Source of the DNA: Brevibacillus sp051967035
Lineage (GTDB): Bacteria; Bacillota; Bacilli; Brevibacillales; Brevibacillaceae
DNA length: 64,000 bases
NCBI RefSeq assembly: GCF_051967035.1
Contig: NZ_JBQCKK010000010.1
Coordinates: forward strand, 62,001-126,000
Direction of reading: 5' to 3'
Shown here: in pieces, positions 7,787-15,705 of the stretch
How positions within the stretch are numbered: position 1 is the first letter of the stretch
Layout of the letters: the number at the start of each line of letters is the position of its first letter
Translations under genes and position numbers: made by a program
The notes under the pieces: generated by a model
The model's database searches: none
The model's input: the letters and a program-made list of their open reading frames with translations, nothing else
What the model was told of the DNA's origin: nothing

Positions 7787-8719
7787 TTACAGCTTGCGTA
7801 GCTTGACGCTTTGCACCATGTGATCCTGCCCCTTGTTCAAAATCAGTTGGGCCCGGACGCGCGTCGGCAAAATATTTTGCACCAGGTTCGCTCCGTTGAT
7901 TTCCGTCCAGATGGTTGTCGCCACCTCTGTGGCTTCCTCGTCAGACAGGTTCGCGTAGCGCCGGAAGTACGAGTTCGGATGGGAAAAAGCGGTCTGACGC
8001 AGCAGCTTGAAGCGCTCCACATACCATTGCAAAATATCTTTTTCCTCGGCGTGCACGTAAATCGAAAAATCGAAAAAGTCGGAGACGATCACCTCGGAAA
8101 GGCGCGGATCGTCGCCTTTTGGCGGCTGAAGCACGTTCAAGCCTTCCACGATCAGGATGTCGGGCTGGCGAACGGTCTGCCATTCCCCTGGCACGATGTC
8201 GTAGACGAGGTGAGAGTAGACCGGAGCCTTGACCTCAGGCAGACCGGATTTCACATCGGACAAAAAGTTGATAAAGCGGCGCAGGTCGTAGCTTTCCGGG
8301 AACCCTTTGCGCTTCATGATCCCCCGCTCCTCCAGCACCCGGTTCGGATACAGAAAGCCGTCTGTTGTCACCAGATCGACCTTGGGATGGTTCGGCCACC
8401 GAGACAACAGCGTCTGCAAAATACGGGCTGTCGTGCTTTTCCCGACCGCCACGCTTCCGGCGATCCCGATGATAAACGGCACCTTGCTGTCCTGATTGCC
8501 CAAAAACGTATGCGTGGCCTGATACAGCTCCTGCATGCCGCCAACGTACAAATTCAGCAGACGAGACAGCGGCAAGTAAATATCGGCCACTTCAGTCATG
8601 GATACATTTTCGTTCACCCCCTGCAAACAGGCCAGTTCTTCGTCTGATATGGTAAGCGGCGTGGAGGCCCGCAGCGCTCTCCACTGCTCGCGATTGAAGG
8701 TAACATAGGGTGATGCCAT
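7787..8719 (-). CDS. coaA: Type I pantothenate kinase
   Basis: CoaA phosphorylates pantothenate with ATP, the first step of coenzyme A synthesis in the cytoplasm. The start at ATG 8719 follows GGAAAGGAT and gives 310 residues, close to the usual CoaA length; an ATG at 8743 would add 8 residues. The Walker A loop GIAGSVAVGKST is at 85-96. LVTTDGFLYPNRVLEERG, the dimer/substrate segment, and the C-terminal TRVRAQLILNKGQDHMV are typical of the bacterial type I enzyme. DUF523 follows closely downstream. Confidence 0.93.
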   Translation of the reverse strand: MASPYVTFNREQWRALRASTPLTISDEELACLQGVNENVSMTEVADIYLPLSRLLNLYVGGMQELYQATHTFLGNQDSKVPFIIGIAGSVAVGKSTTARILQTLLSRWPNHPKVDLVTTDGFLYPNRVLEERGIMKRKGFPESYDLRRFINFLSDVKSGLPEVKAPVYSHLVYDIVPGEWQTVRQPDILIVEGLNVLQPPKGDDPRLSEVIVSDFFDFSIYVHAEEKDILQWYVERFKLLRQTAFSHPNSYFRRYANLSDEEATEVATTIWTEINGANLVQNILPTRVRAQLILNKGQDHMVQSVKLRKL

Positions 8720-8892
8720 GGGAATGTACATCCTTTCCATCATGAAAGTGCTTTCTTTTTTTCATCACATAAAAGTAAGTTTACACTAGCATGCCTCTCT
8801 TGGGAACAAGAGGGATGTCCCAAATAGAGCCACAGCACCTTCTTTGCTTATGGAAAAGAGAGGCGCACCCACGAAAAAATCCCGCCTCGCTG

Positions 8893-9870
8893 TTACGTCG
8901 CCGTCGCTGCCGGACCTGTTGCGGGCACGCGCTTTTTTTCCTCCAGCTCCCATTTTTGCGCCTGTTCGTCCCAGCGATACCTGGCAAGGTGGTTGCTTCC
9001 CAGCCCGTCATTGTATAGGACGACAGCCACTGGCTCGTCTTTTTTTAAAAAGACGGCAGGAATACTGCCCTTGTAGGCCGTTCCGCGCTCCACCATCGGC
9101 TGGCGGGAAAGCAGCCTGATCTGTTTCAGCGCGTCTAGCTTCCACCCCATGTCGGTATAGATGGCGTTTTGCTTGTAATCGTGGAGGTACGCATACGCCG
9201 ACAGTGACAGCCCGAAGCTTTGCAAAAATTGTTCATGCCGCTGTTCGCGATCCAGCGCAAATTTCACGTCCTCATGCAGCGACAAGCTGTTGGTCAGGAA
9301 CAGGACGTTTTTGGCCGCATACAAATACGTCGGGCCGCTGGCTGAAAGCGGCAAGCGATCCTCCCGCAACTTCGCCCCTTGAAACGTATACGTGACCTCC
9401 TTCGGGCGAGTGAAGTCCTCCACGATTTTGATTTGATCGGCCCGGTACCCTTCGGGAAAAAAGATGATGTGTACCTTTCTGTATCGTTCTTCCACCAGGA
9501 CGGCTTCCTGCGCCTCGGCAAAAACTCCCGCCAACGGAGAAGCGGAAATTTTCGCTTCGTGTACCCCGCCGTACAGGGCCATAACCTCGATCAGCTGAGC
9601 CGCTCGCTGACTGAGTGCCGCTTCGCCATAGGGCGCTTCCACCGGATGGTTGCCCCCTTGATTGCTCACACCAACCTGAAAGCCGACGCCGACCGTGACC
9701 GCCAGCACGATTCCGGCAGCAACCGCCCCTCCGATGCGCGGGAGCGCGCTTTTCCGTCTTTTCGCCTGTGTGAGGATGTTTTGCTCCATGCGTGCCTTCC
9801 GCTCGTCTTCGAGCTTCCATGCTTGCCGTTCGACTGTTGCCAATTGGCGCAATCCTTTTTCTACGTCCAC
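8893..9870 (-). CDS. Putative anti-sigma factor with one transmembrane helix
   Basis: This 325-residue protein starts at GTG 9870 behind GAAGGAGG. Its first 10 bases overlap the end of the ECF sigma gene, so translation is probably coupled. Residues 1-42 are a charged cytosolic head (RQAWKLEDERKARMEQNIL). One helix spans about 45-67 (VAAGIVLAVTVGVGFQVG). The rest is an extracytoplasmic domain of about 250 residues without a recognised fold. Size, topology and the overlap with the sigma gene fit a membrane anti-sigma factor that holds the sigma factor until an envelope signal arrives. No zinc-binding ZAS motif (HxxxCxxC) is seen, so the call rests on context. Confidence 0.65.
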   Translation of the reverse strand: MDVEKGLRQLATVERQAWKLEDERKARMEQNILTQAKRRKSALPRIGGAVAAGIVLAVTVGVGFQVGVSNQGGNHPVEAPYGEAALSQRAAQLIEVMALYGGVHEAKISASPLAGVFAEAQEAVLVEERYRKVHIIFFPEGYRADQIKIVEDFTRPKEVTYTFQGAKLREDRLPLSASGPTYLYAAKNVLFLTNSLSLHEDVKFALDREQRHEQFLQSFGLSLSAYAYLHDYKQNAIYTDMGWKLDALKQIRLLSRQPMVERGTAYKGSIPAVFLKKDEPVAVVLYNDGLGSNHLARYRWDEQAQKWELEEKKRVPATGPAATAT

Positions 9871-10412
9871 CGTTCTCCCTCCTTCAGCAAAAGCTTTTTC
9901 AGCTTTTCACGCGCGCGATGCAAACGGGTGTAGACAGCGCCGGGCGATATGCCGAGAATCGCCGCAATCTCTTCCGCGCTTAGTTCTTCGTAGTAGTGGA
10001 GAACCAGCATTTGGCGATGACGATACGAAAGCTTCGCCATGCAGCCTGTCAGTTGGCGCCACTCTTCTTTTTGCAGCACTTCCTCTTCCAACCCGGAAAA
10101 GCCAGGCACAGCCGGTTCCGCCTGATACAGCAAATGCCGAAACGACCACGAGCGCATGTAGCGTTTGCACTCATTTACCGCAATCCGATACAGCCACGTC
10201 TCGATTTTGCTCTCCCCGCGAAAGCGTGGAAGATGCTGGTACGCGCGCAAAAACACCTCCTGGGCAATATCTTCTGCGACCTGCCTGTCCTGGACAAGCC
10301 AGCAGCAGAGACGGTAAATCCGGTACAGATGAGCGTCCATGATCGCTTCCAGCGAGACGTCGACTGTCGTGCGAAGAATCGAGAGCGACGGCAGCAGTTC
10401 TTTATCTCTCAG
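9861..10412 (-). CDS. ECF-type RNA polymerase sigma factor
   Basis: Region 2 is clear (LYRIYRLCCWLVQDRQVAED, then IAQEVFLRAYQHLPRFRG and ETWLYRIAVNECKRYM). Region 4 is also clear (LSYRHRQMLVLHYYEELSAE, then EIAAILGISPGAVYTRLHRA). Start choice is unusual. The first in-frame ATG (IMDAH) would cut into the conserved SLEAIMDAH stretch ahead of region 2. A CTG at 10412 sits 8 bases after GGGAGG, giving 183 residues. I chose the CTG, with doubt. The gene overlaps the putative anti-sigma gene by 10 bases. Confidence 0.85.
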   Translation of the reverse strand: MRDKELLPSLSILRTTVDVSLEAIMDAHLYRIYRLCCWLVQDRQVAEDIAQEVFLRAYQHLPRFRGESKIETWLYRIAVNECKRYMRSWSFRHLLYQAEPAVPGFSGLEEEVLQKEEWRQLTGCMAKLSYRHRQMLVLHYYEELSAEEIAAILGISPGAVYTRLHRAREKLKKLLLKEGERWT

Positions 10413-10499
10413 CGTCCTCCCCTCCCTTTCAGCATTTAGATACCGCAGCCCGCATTTTCTTACACGTTTTTTGGCGAAGCCACAAATTCTTGTCTGGAT

Positions 10500-10532
10500 A
10501 AAAAACAAGCTGACACCGACGGCATCAGCTTG
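10500..10532 (-). terminator. Terminator of the Dps gene
   Basis: CAAGCTGA pairs with TCAGCTTG around an 11-base loop, followed on the minus strand by TTTTTTA. It lies 15 bases after the Dps stop codon. Confidence 0.85.
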
Positions 10533-10547
10533 CTCTCCTGCTTGCGC

Positions 10548-11000
10548 TTATTTTCCCAAATGCGCCTGTAGCATCCACACATGCTTTTGCAGGCTCTCGC
10601 TCATTTCCAAAAACATGTCGCCCGTCGCCTCGTCATCGGCGGCCTCTGCGGCGACAATCCCTTCCTTCAGCTCGCCGATCAAGGTCGTAAAGTCGCTCAC
10701 GACTGCCTGCACCATCTGCTCGGCCGACTCGCCTCCGGCTGCTTCCTTGACAGAAGCCTGCTCGATACAGGCCTTCATCGTCGAGACAGGCTTGCCGCCG
10801 ACAGCCAGCAGCCGCTCCGCCAGTTCATCCACATACGTGGCCGCCTCGTTGTACAGCTCCTCGAACTTGGCGTGGAGCGTGAAGAAGTGCGGACCTTTTA
10901 CATACCAGTGAAAATGGTGAAGCTTCACATACAACACGGACCAGTTGGCAACCTGTTTATTTAAGACCTCGGTAACGGGCCGACTTATCGTCATGCTCAT
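10548..11000 (-). CDS. dps: Dps family ferritin-like DNA-protection protein
   Basis: Dps proteins form 12-subunit shells that oxidise and store iron and protect DNA from peroxide. The start at ATG 11000 has AAAGGAG 10 bases ahead and gives 150 residues, the normal family length. The inter-subunit ferroxidase ligands fall at H31, H43, D58 and E62 (HFHWYVKGPHFFTLHAKFEE, then YVDELAERL), the same spacing as in Listeria Dps. The C-terminus keeps EMSESLQKHVWMLQAHLG. The gene is monocistronic, with a terminator behind it and two perfect inverted repeats in its upstream region. Confidence 0.92.
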   Translation of the reverse strand: MSMTISRPVTEVLNKQVANWSVLYVKLHHFHWYVKGPHFFTLHAKFEELYNEAATYVDELAERLLAVGGKPVSTMKACIEQASVKEAAGGESAEQMVQAVVSDFTTLIGELKEGIVAAEAADDEATGDMFLEMSESLQKHVWMLQAHLGK

Positions 11001-11061
11001 GAAAAGGACGCTCCTTTCTATGATGAAAAAGCTACAGCGTCTGTAGTGTTCCGCCGCTTCC

Positions 11062-11081
11062 CCGATCCTATACCGGATCGG
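11062..11081. repeat. Perfect palindrome upstream of dps
   Basis: CCGATCC-TATACC-GGATCGG, 7-base arms with a 6-base spacer, ends 61 bases before the Dps start. A second perfect inverted repeat, GCTGGC-AACA-GCCAGC, lies at 11113-11128. Either could be an operator; neither has a T-tract that would make it a clear terminator. Confidence 0.5.
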
Positions 11082-11194
11082 CTTTGAAAATCGCCGCGTG
11101 CGCCCCTCCCGAGCTGGCAACAGCCAGCCCGTTTCTGCCCGAGCCGTTGTGCTCCCGATAGCTCCTGCCCGTGAGCATTCGCTTCGGCCGAACC

Positions 11195-12124
11195 TTACAC
11201 GGTCAGGCTTTCCTCCAGGACAAGAAGCCGTGAAGTCGCGTCAAGCGTAGCCTCCACACCAAAGGGCAGCGCCATATTGTAGGTGCCGTGCCCGCTCTGC
11301 ACGTTCCAGATCGTCGGCTTTCCGTAGGGCACGACGATGTTGTGGAACACGTCCCACACCGAAAAGCCTTCGCGCTTTTTCGGCTCGCAGTTGGTCCACG
11401 TGCCGATGACGACTCCTGCGCAATCGTCGAACAGGCCACCGAGCGCAAGCTGCGTCAGCATGCGATCCACCCGGTACGGCTCCTCATCCACATCCTCCAG
11501 AAACAGGAGCTTGCCACGGGTATCCAGCTGGTACGGCGTGCCCATCAGCGCCGCGACCAGCGCGAGGTTTCCGCCGACGATGGGGCCGCAAGCCTGCCCC
11601 TCCACGAGACAGAGAATGTCCTCTCCCGGCGGATTGAGGATCGGCCCGAGCGGCTCAGGCCGGGTCATCGCCCGCAGCAAATACGCCTTGGACCAGTCAT
11701 CCAGTCCGGGCGCCATATACGAGGTCGCCATCGGCCCGTGCAAGGTCGCCAGACGTGACACCTGCCCGAATGCGGTGTGCAGCGCCGTTATGTCGCTGTA
11801 CCCGATAAACAGCTTCGGATTTTGCGCGATGAGATCGTAATCGAGCAGCGGCAGCATTTGCGGGGATCCGTAGCCGCCGCGCATGCACAGGATGCCGTCC
11901 ACCTCGTCATCGGCAAACATCGCGTTCAGCTCGCTTGCCCGCTGCTCCGGCGTGCCCGCCAAATAGCCGCCGTACGTCTCGTAGCACGTCTGCCCGACTT
12001 TTACCTTGAAACCCATCTCCATGATCGCGGCCACTGCCTTGCCCAGCCCTTCTTCCGTTGCAGGGCTGGAAGTGGCGACCAGCCCGATTGTATCCCCGGC
12101 CCGCAATGCTTTTCCTTTCTTCAT
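11195..12124 (-). CDS. LD-carboxypeptidase (peptidase S66 family)
   Basis: This 309-residue protein starts at ATG 12124, 9 bases after AAGGGAGA. It has S66 hallmarks. MRGGYGS (81-87) and FIGYSDITALHTAF hold the nucleophile serine (about S110). PIVGGNLALVAALMGTPYQL and LLFLEDVDEEPYRVDRML carry the acidic residue, and VQSGHGTYNMALPFG the histidine. S66 enzymes cut the D-Ala off muropeptide tetrapeptides during cell wall recycling; the related MccF type destroys microcin C-like inhibitors. The sequence alone does not separate the two roles. No signal peptide is present, so it acts in the cytoplasm. It is followed 106 bases upstream by the dctR stop codon. Confidence 0.88.
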   Translation of the reverse strand: MKKGKALRAGDTIGLVATSSPATEEGLGKAVAAIMEMGFKVKVGQTCYETYGGYLAGTPEQRASELNAMFADDEVDGILCMRGGYGSPQMLPLLDYDLIAQNPKLFIGYSDITALHTAFGQVSRLATLHGPMATSYMAPGLDDWSKAYLLRAMTRPEPLGPILNPPGEDILCLVEGQACGPIVGGNLALVAALMGTPYQLDTRGKLLFLEDVDEEPYRVDRMLTQLALGGLFDDCAGVVIGTWTNCEPKKREGFSVWDVFHNIVVPYGKPTIWNVQSGHGTYNMALPFGVEATLDATSRLLVLEESLTV

Positions 12125-12230
12125 CGGCCCCGTCTCCCTTTCTGTTTTGTCCTTCGACTGCGGTCCTGCGAAGCGACTCTGCACACACGTATGCCGTCTC
12201 CGGTTCGTTCATGCCTTTTGTTTTCCCTTG

Positions 12231-12968
12231 TCATTTCGTTTCCTGCGCGCCGACACGAACGTAGCGATTCGTCGGCCTGCCTACCCCGCCATAGCTGACG
12301 TCGATTCTCACCAGCCCCATCTTTTCCAGGTAATCCAGATAGCGTCTGGCCGTCACCCTCGCGATGCCCACCCGTTCCGCGACATCTTCTGCGGACAGCG
12401 CCTGTCCTTCGTTGTCCAGTTGGCGAATGATTTGCCCAAGCGTCACGGCATGCAGCCCTTTTGGCAAGGAATCGAGCTTGCCGCCTGCCCGTGCTGACCA
12501 CTCCTCTTCGTCGTCGCGCTCTGACGCGCCGCGAAACAGAAGCTGGTCTACCTCAGCCTGCGACGCCGTCTCTGCCTGTTCGATCCTCTGACGGAACTCC
12601 CGGTAGGTTTCCAGCGACTTTTTCATGCGCGCAAACGCAAACGGCTTGATGAGGTAGTCCATGGCACCGCCGCGCAGCATCGCCTGAATCGTCGCCTTGT
12701 CTTTGGCCGCCGTCACCACGATGACATCCACGTCCTGTCCGGCAGCGCGCAGCTCCACGAGCGATTTGACGCCGTCCTGAATCGGCATGAAAATGTCCAT
12801 GATGACCAAGTCCGGTTTTAGCTCCTGCACCATTCGCACGCCATCGGCCCCGTTCGCCGCCATCCCGACGACGACGAAGCCCGGCACGCGCTCAATGAAC
12901 TGTTTGTTGATCTCCTGCACCATCGGATCGTCTTCCACTACCAGCACGCGAATGCTGTCCGCCGCCAT
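12231..12968 (-). CDS. dctR: Response regulator of a C4-dicarboxylate system (DctR/CitT type)
   Basis: This 245-residue protein starts at ATG 12968 with AAGGAGGTGG ahead; the start overlaps the last base of the kinase gene. Receiver domain: residues 6-125, acidic pocket VVEDDP, phospho-acceptor D58 (LVIMDIFMPIQDG) and switch lysine in AMDYLIKPFAF. The C-terminal helix-turn-helix (AEDVAERVGIARVTARRYLD, then YLEKMGLVRIDVSYG) is the form found in CitB/DctR regulators. With DctS and the binding protein DctB, it should switch on C4-dicarboxylate uptake (dctA, 6 kb away). Confidence 0.88.
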   Translation of the reverse strand: MAADSIRVLVVEDDPMVQEINKQFIERVPGFVVVGMAANGADGVRMVQELKPDLVIMDIFMPIQDGVKSLVELRAAGQDVDVIVVTAAKDKATIQAMLRGGAMDYLIKPFAFARMKKSLETYREFRQRIEQAETASQAEVDQLLFRGASERDDEEEWSARAGGKLDSLPKGLHAVTLGQIIRQLDNEGQALSAEDVAERVGIARVTARRYLDYLEKMGLVRIDVSYGGVGRPTNRYVRVGAQETK

Positions 12969-14560
12969 TATTCGTCCACCTCCTTCATCGGGAATGTAAT
13001 GAGGAAACTCGCTCCTGCCCCCGGACGGGAGTGGCAGACCAGTTCGCCCCTGCCTTTTCGCACCAGTTGATGCACCAGGTGCAGACCGAGTCCGCGATTC
13101 GCCCGGCTTTTGGTGGAAAAGCCTCTTTCCAGCATCTTCTCCCGCGTCTCTTCGTCCATGCCGATCCCGTTGTCCTCCACGAGAATCGAGCACACTTCTT
13201 CATCCTGCTCGATGCTGATCGTAATTTCCTTGTCCGGTCGCTCGCACTGTTCCAGCGAGTCGAACGCATTTTCAATCAAATTGCCCAGGATGAGCACAAA
13301 GTTGTGGTGGTCCATGTAGGGCGGAAATTTTTCCAGGTGGCTCATCCGGTCGATACTCACGCGAATGCCCAGTTCCTTGCCGCGGCTGACCTTGCCGATC
13401 AGAAGCCCGGACAGGTTTTCGTCCATAATCCGCGTCGTCAGAAAAGAAGTCAGCTCCTCCTGCTCCTCGTTGATCTCGAACAAGTAGGCGAGCGCCTTGT
13501 CGTATTGGTGGAGCTGCAGCAAGCCCGCGATCGTGTGCAGCTTGTTCATGTGCTCGTGGTTTTGTACGCGGAGGGCGCCGACAAACTCCTTGACCCCTGT
13601 CAATTCCTCCGCCATTCGCGCAACCTCCGTCCTGTCCTGGAAGATGGCGAGGGCGCCGACGATCTTGTCCTCGACTTTAATCAAAAAGCGATTGGACCAG
13701 AGCAAGGCATTGCCGACGTGCAACTCGGTGTTCGTAAAGTTTTGCCGCAGCTCCAGCACCTCGGGCAAGCGGGTGTCGGGCAGGACCTCGCGAATGGATT
13801 TTCCCAGCACGTCCCCCTCGATGCCGAAGATCTGTTTGGCCCGATCGTTGAAAATCGTGATTCGCTCCTGGTTGTCGATGGCGATCACCCCTTCGTGCAT
13901 GGCGTGAAAGGTAGCCGTCCGCTCGACCAGGATGCGCGCGATCTGCTCCGGCTCCAGATCGAGCATCTGCTTCTTGATGTGGCGAGCCAGCAGGTAGCTG
14001 CCCCAGACGCCCACCAAAAGCGAGAGAAGCAGCGTCCAGGCGATGTTGCCGCGCTCGCTTTTCACCATTTCCCATGGACCGGGGATCACCCGGCCCACCA
14101 GCACCACCCCTACCTGTTGGTGCTGCTCGTCCATGATCGGCACGTAAGCGCGGAGCGCGGTGCCCATGTCTCCCTTGACCTTTTGCAAATAGGAGTGCTC
14201 GGCGTACGCCTCTTCGACAGCCGCGTCTTCAAACACCGTGCCGATCCGCTCGTCCAGCGGGTCCGAATAGCGCACGCGCTCCTTATTCAAAACGACGATG
14301 TACGTCACGTCATTGACGACCCTCAGCTTGTGCGCTGTCGGATTGATCTGCCGCCAGCCCTCCGGCTCCTGGATGCTTTCTTGCACCAGCGGGATTTGGG
14401 CGACAGTGCGGGCAATCGTCATCAGTCGTTGGCCCAGCTGATTTTCCGTCACGCGAATCATGCCTCCCACGATAATCAGCATGCCGATAACCAGGGAGAA
14501 CAGCACGATTCCGACGGAAAGCAGCATGATCTTCCATTTGATCGTTAACCGTTTGAACAG
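12968..14560 (-). CDS. dctS: Sensor histidine kinase of a C4-dicarboxylate system (DctS/CitA type)
   Basis: Topology: helix near residues 10-32, an extracytoplasmic PAS-like (PASC) domain with RVVNDVTYIVVLNKERVRYS and GDMGTALRAYVPIMDEQHQQ, a second helix near 180-200, a cytosolic PAS domain (HEGVIAIDNQERITIFNDRA), then the H-box (RVQNHEHMNKLHTIAGLLQL) and ATPase boxes (LIENAFDSLEQ, VEDNGIGMDEE). This matches the DcuS/CitA/DctS group. Start choice: ATG 14527 would begin inside the first helix. CTG 14560, 6 bases after GGAAGG, adds the positive segment FKRLTIKWKI expected before it, giving 530 residues. DctS probably senses succinate, fumarate or malate together with DctB. Confidence 0.88.
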   Translation of the reverse strand: MFKRLTIKWKIMLLSVGIVLFSLVIGMLIIVGGMIRVTENQLGQRLMTIARTVAQIPLVQESIQEPEGWRQINPTAHKLRVVNDVTYIVVLNKERVRYSDPLDERIGTVFEDAAVEEAYAEHSYLQKVKGDMGTALRAYVPIMDEQHQQVGVVLVGRVIPGPWEMVKSERGNIAWTLLLSLLVGVWGSYLLARHIKKQMLDLEPEQIARILVERTATFHAMHEGVIAIDNQERITIFNDRAKQIFGIEGDVLGKSIREVLPDTRLPEVLELRQNFTNTELHVGNALLWSNRFLIKVEDKIVGALAIFQDRTEVARMAEELTGVKEFVGALRVQNHEHMNKLHTIAGLLQLHQYDKALAYLFEINEEQEELTSFLTTRIMDENLSGLLIGKVSRGKELGIRVSIDRMSHLEKFPPYMDHHNFVLILGNLIENAFDSLEQCERPDKEITISIEQDEEVCSILVEDNGIGMDEETREKMLERGFSTKSRANRGLGLHLVHQLVRKGRGELVCHSRPGAGASFLITFPMKEVDE

Positions 14561-14655
14561 ACCAGTCCTTCCTTTCCGGCAGGGATTGCTTGCTTCTCTA
14601 TATTTTGGTACAGTACATCCAGCAACGCAACTGATTGTGGGCAGGTGTAAACAAG

Positions 14656-15705
14656 ATGAGATCGTTTCTTGGCATCGCGCTGTTTGTGTTGATCGGGCTT
14701 GTGAGTGCTGTCATGATCGGCTTCGGGACAGACCTGTCGTCGGCGAAGCTCGGCTATGACGAAGTGCAGGAAGGACTGTCCGAGCGCATCATCATCAAAT
14801 TCAGCCACGTAGTCGCGGAAAACACGCCCAAAGGCTTGACCGTGGAACGATTTGCCCAGCTGGTCAAGGACAAGACCAAGGGACGCGTGGAGGTGCAAGT
14901 CTTCCCCAACAGCGTGCTGCATTCGGAAAAGACGGAGATGGCGGCGCTGAAAAAGGGCGAAGTACAGATGATCGCCCCTGCGTTTTCCCATCTGTCCAGC
15001 ATCATTCCCGCCTGGGCTGTGCTCGAATTGCCCTACGTGTTTCGAACGCAGGAGGACGTAGAACAGGCACTCAACGGCGAAATCGGGCAGATGCTGTTTT
15101 CCACGCTCGCCGACTATGATATGAAGGGTCTGGCCTTCTGGTCCAGCGGCTTCAAGCAGATGACGGCCAATCGCCCGCTGATTACGCCAGACGATTTCGT
15201 CGGCCAGCGTTTTCGCATGATTCCGAGCGCCGTGCTCGAAGCCCAGTTTCGCTCTTTTCAGGCAATTCCGATCGGCTCGTACTTCGGCGACCTGTACAGC
15301 CTTTTGGCGAACGGAAAAGTGGATGGCGAGGAAAACACCATCTCCAATGTGTACACGAAGCGGCTGTATCAGGTGCAAAAGTATATGACCATCAGCAATC
15401 ACGGCTTTCTCGGCTACGCAGTCGTCATTAATCAAACGTTCTGGAACAAACTCCCTCCGGATATTCAGCAGGCCATCACGGAGGCCATGCAAGAAGCGAC
15501 CGCGTACAACAATCAACTGGCTGTTTCCATGAACGCGAGCCAATTGCGCCTGCTCCAGGAACAGAACAGCATCCAGATTCACATGCAAACAGCGGAAGAG
15601 CGGGCAGCCTGGATGCAAGCTGTGCAACCGGTCTACGACAAGTTCGCGGAAAGCATCGGGGCGGACCTGATGGAAAAAATCAGAGAGCTTCACCAGAGAC
15701 GGTGA
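14656..15705 (+). CDS. dctB: DctB/DctP-type C4-dicarboxylate binding protein
   Basis: This 349-residue protein starts at ATG 14656 (AGGTG ahead). An uncleaved or signal-anchor helix lies near 4-22 (FLGIALFVLIGLVSAVMIGF). The rest is a TRAP-type solute receptor: IIIKFSHVVAENTPKGLTVE, VEVQVFPNSVLHSEKTEM, ELPYVFRTQEDVEQ, and VDGEENTISNVYTKRLYQVQ. No TRAP membrane subunits (DctQ/DctM) lie nearby. In B. subtilis the homologous DctB works as a co-sensor with DctS and the DctA-type carrier, and its divergent position beside dctS-dctR supports that role here. Its last 26 bases overlap the end of the convergent kinase gene. Confidence 0.85.
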   Translation: MRSFLGIALFVLIGLVSAVMIGFGTDLSSAKLGYDEVQEGLSERIIIKFSHVVAENTPKGLTVERFAQLVKDKTKGRVEVQVFPNSVLHSEKTEMAALKKGEVQMIAPAFSHLSSIIPAWAVLELPYVFRTQEDVEQALNGEIGQMLFSTLADYDMKGLAFWSSGFKQMTANRPLITPDDFVGQRFRMIPSAVLEAQFRSFQAIPIGSYFGDLYSLLANGKVDGEENTISNVYTKRLYQVQKYMTISNHGFLGYAVVINQTFWNKLPPDIQQAITEAMQEATAYNNQLAVSMNASQLRLLQEQNSIQIHMQTAEERAAWMQAVQPVYDKFAESIGADLMEKIRELHQRR

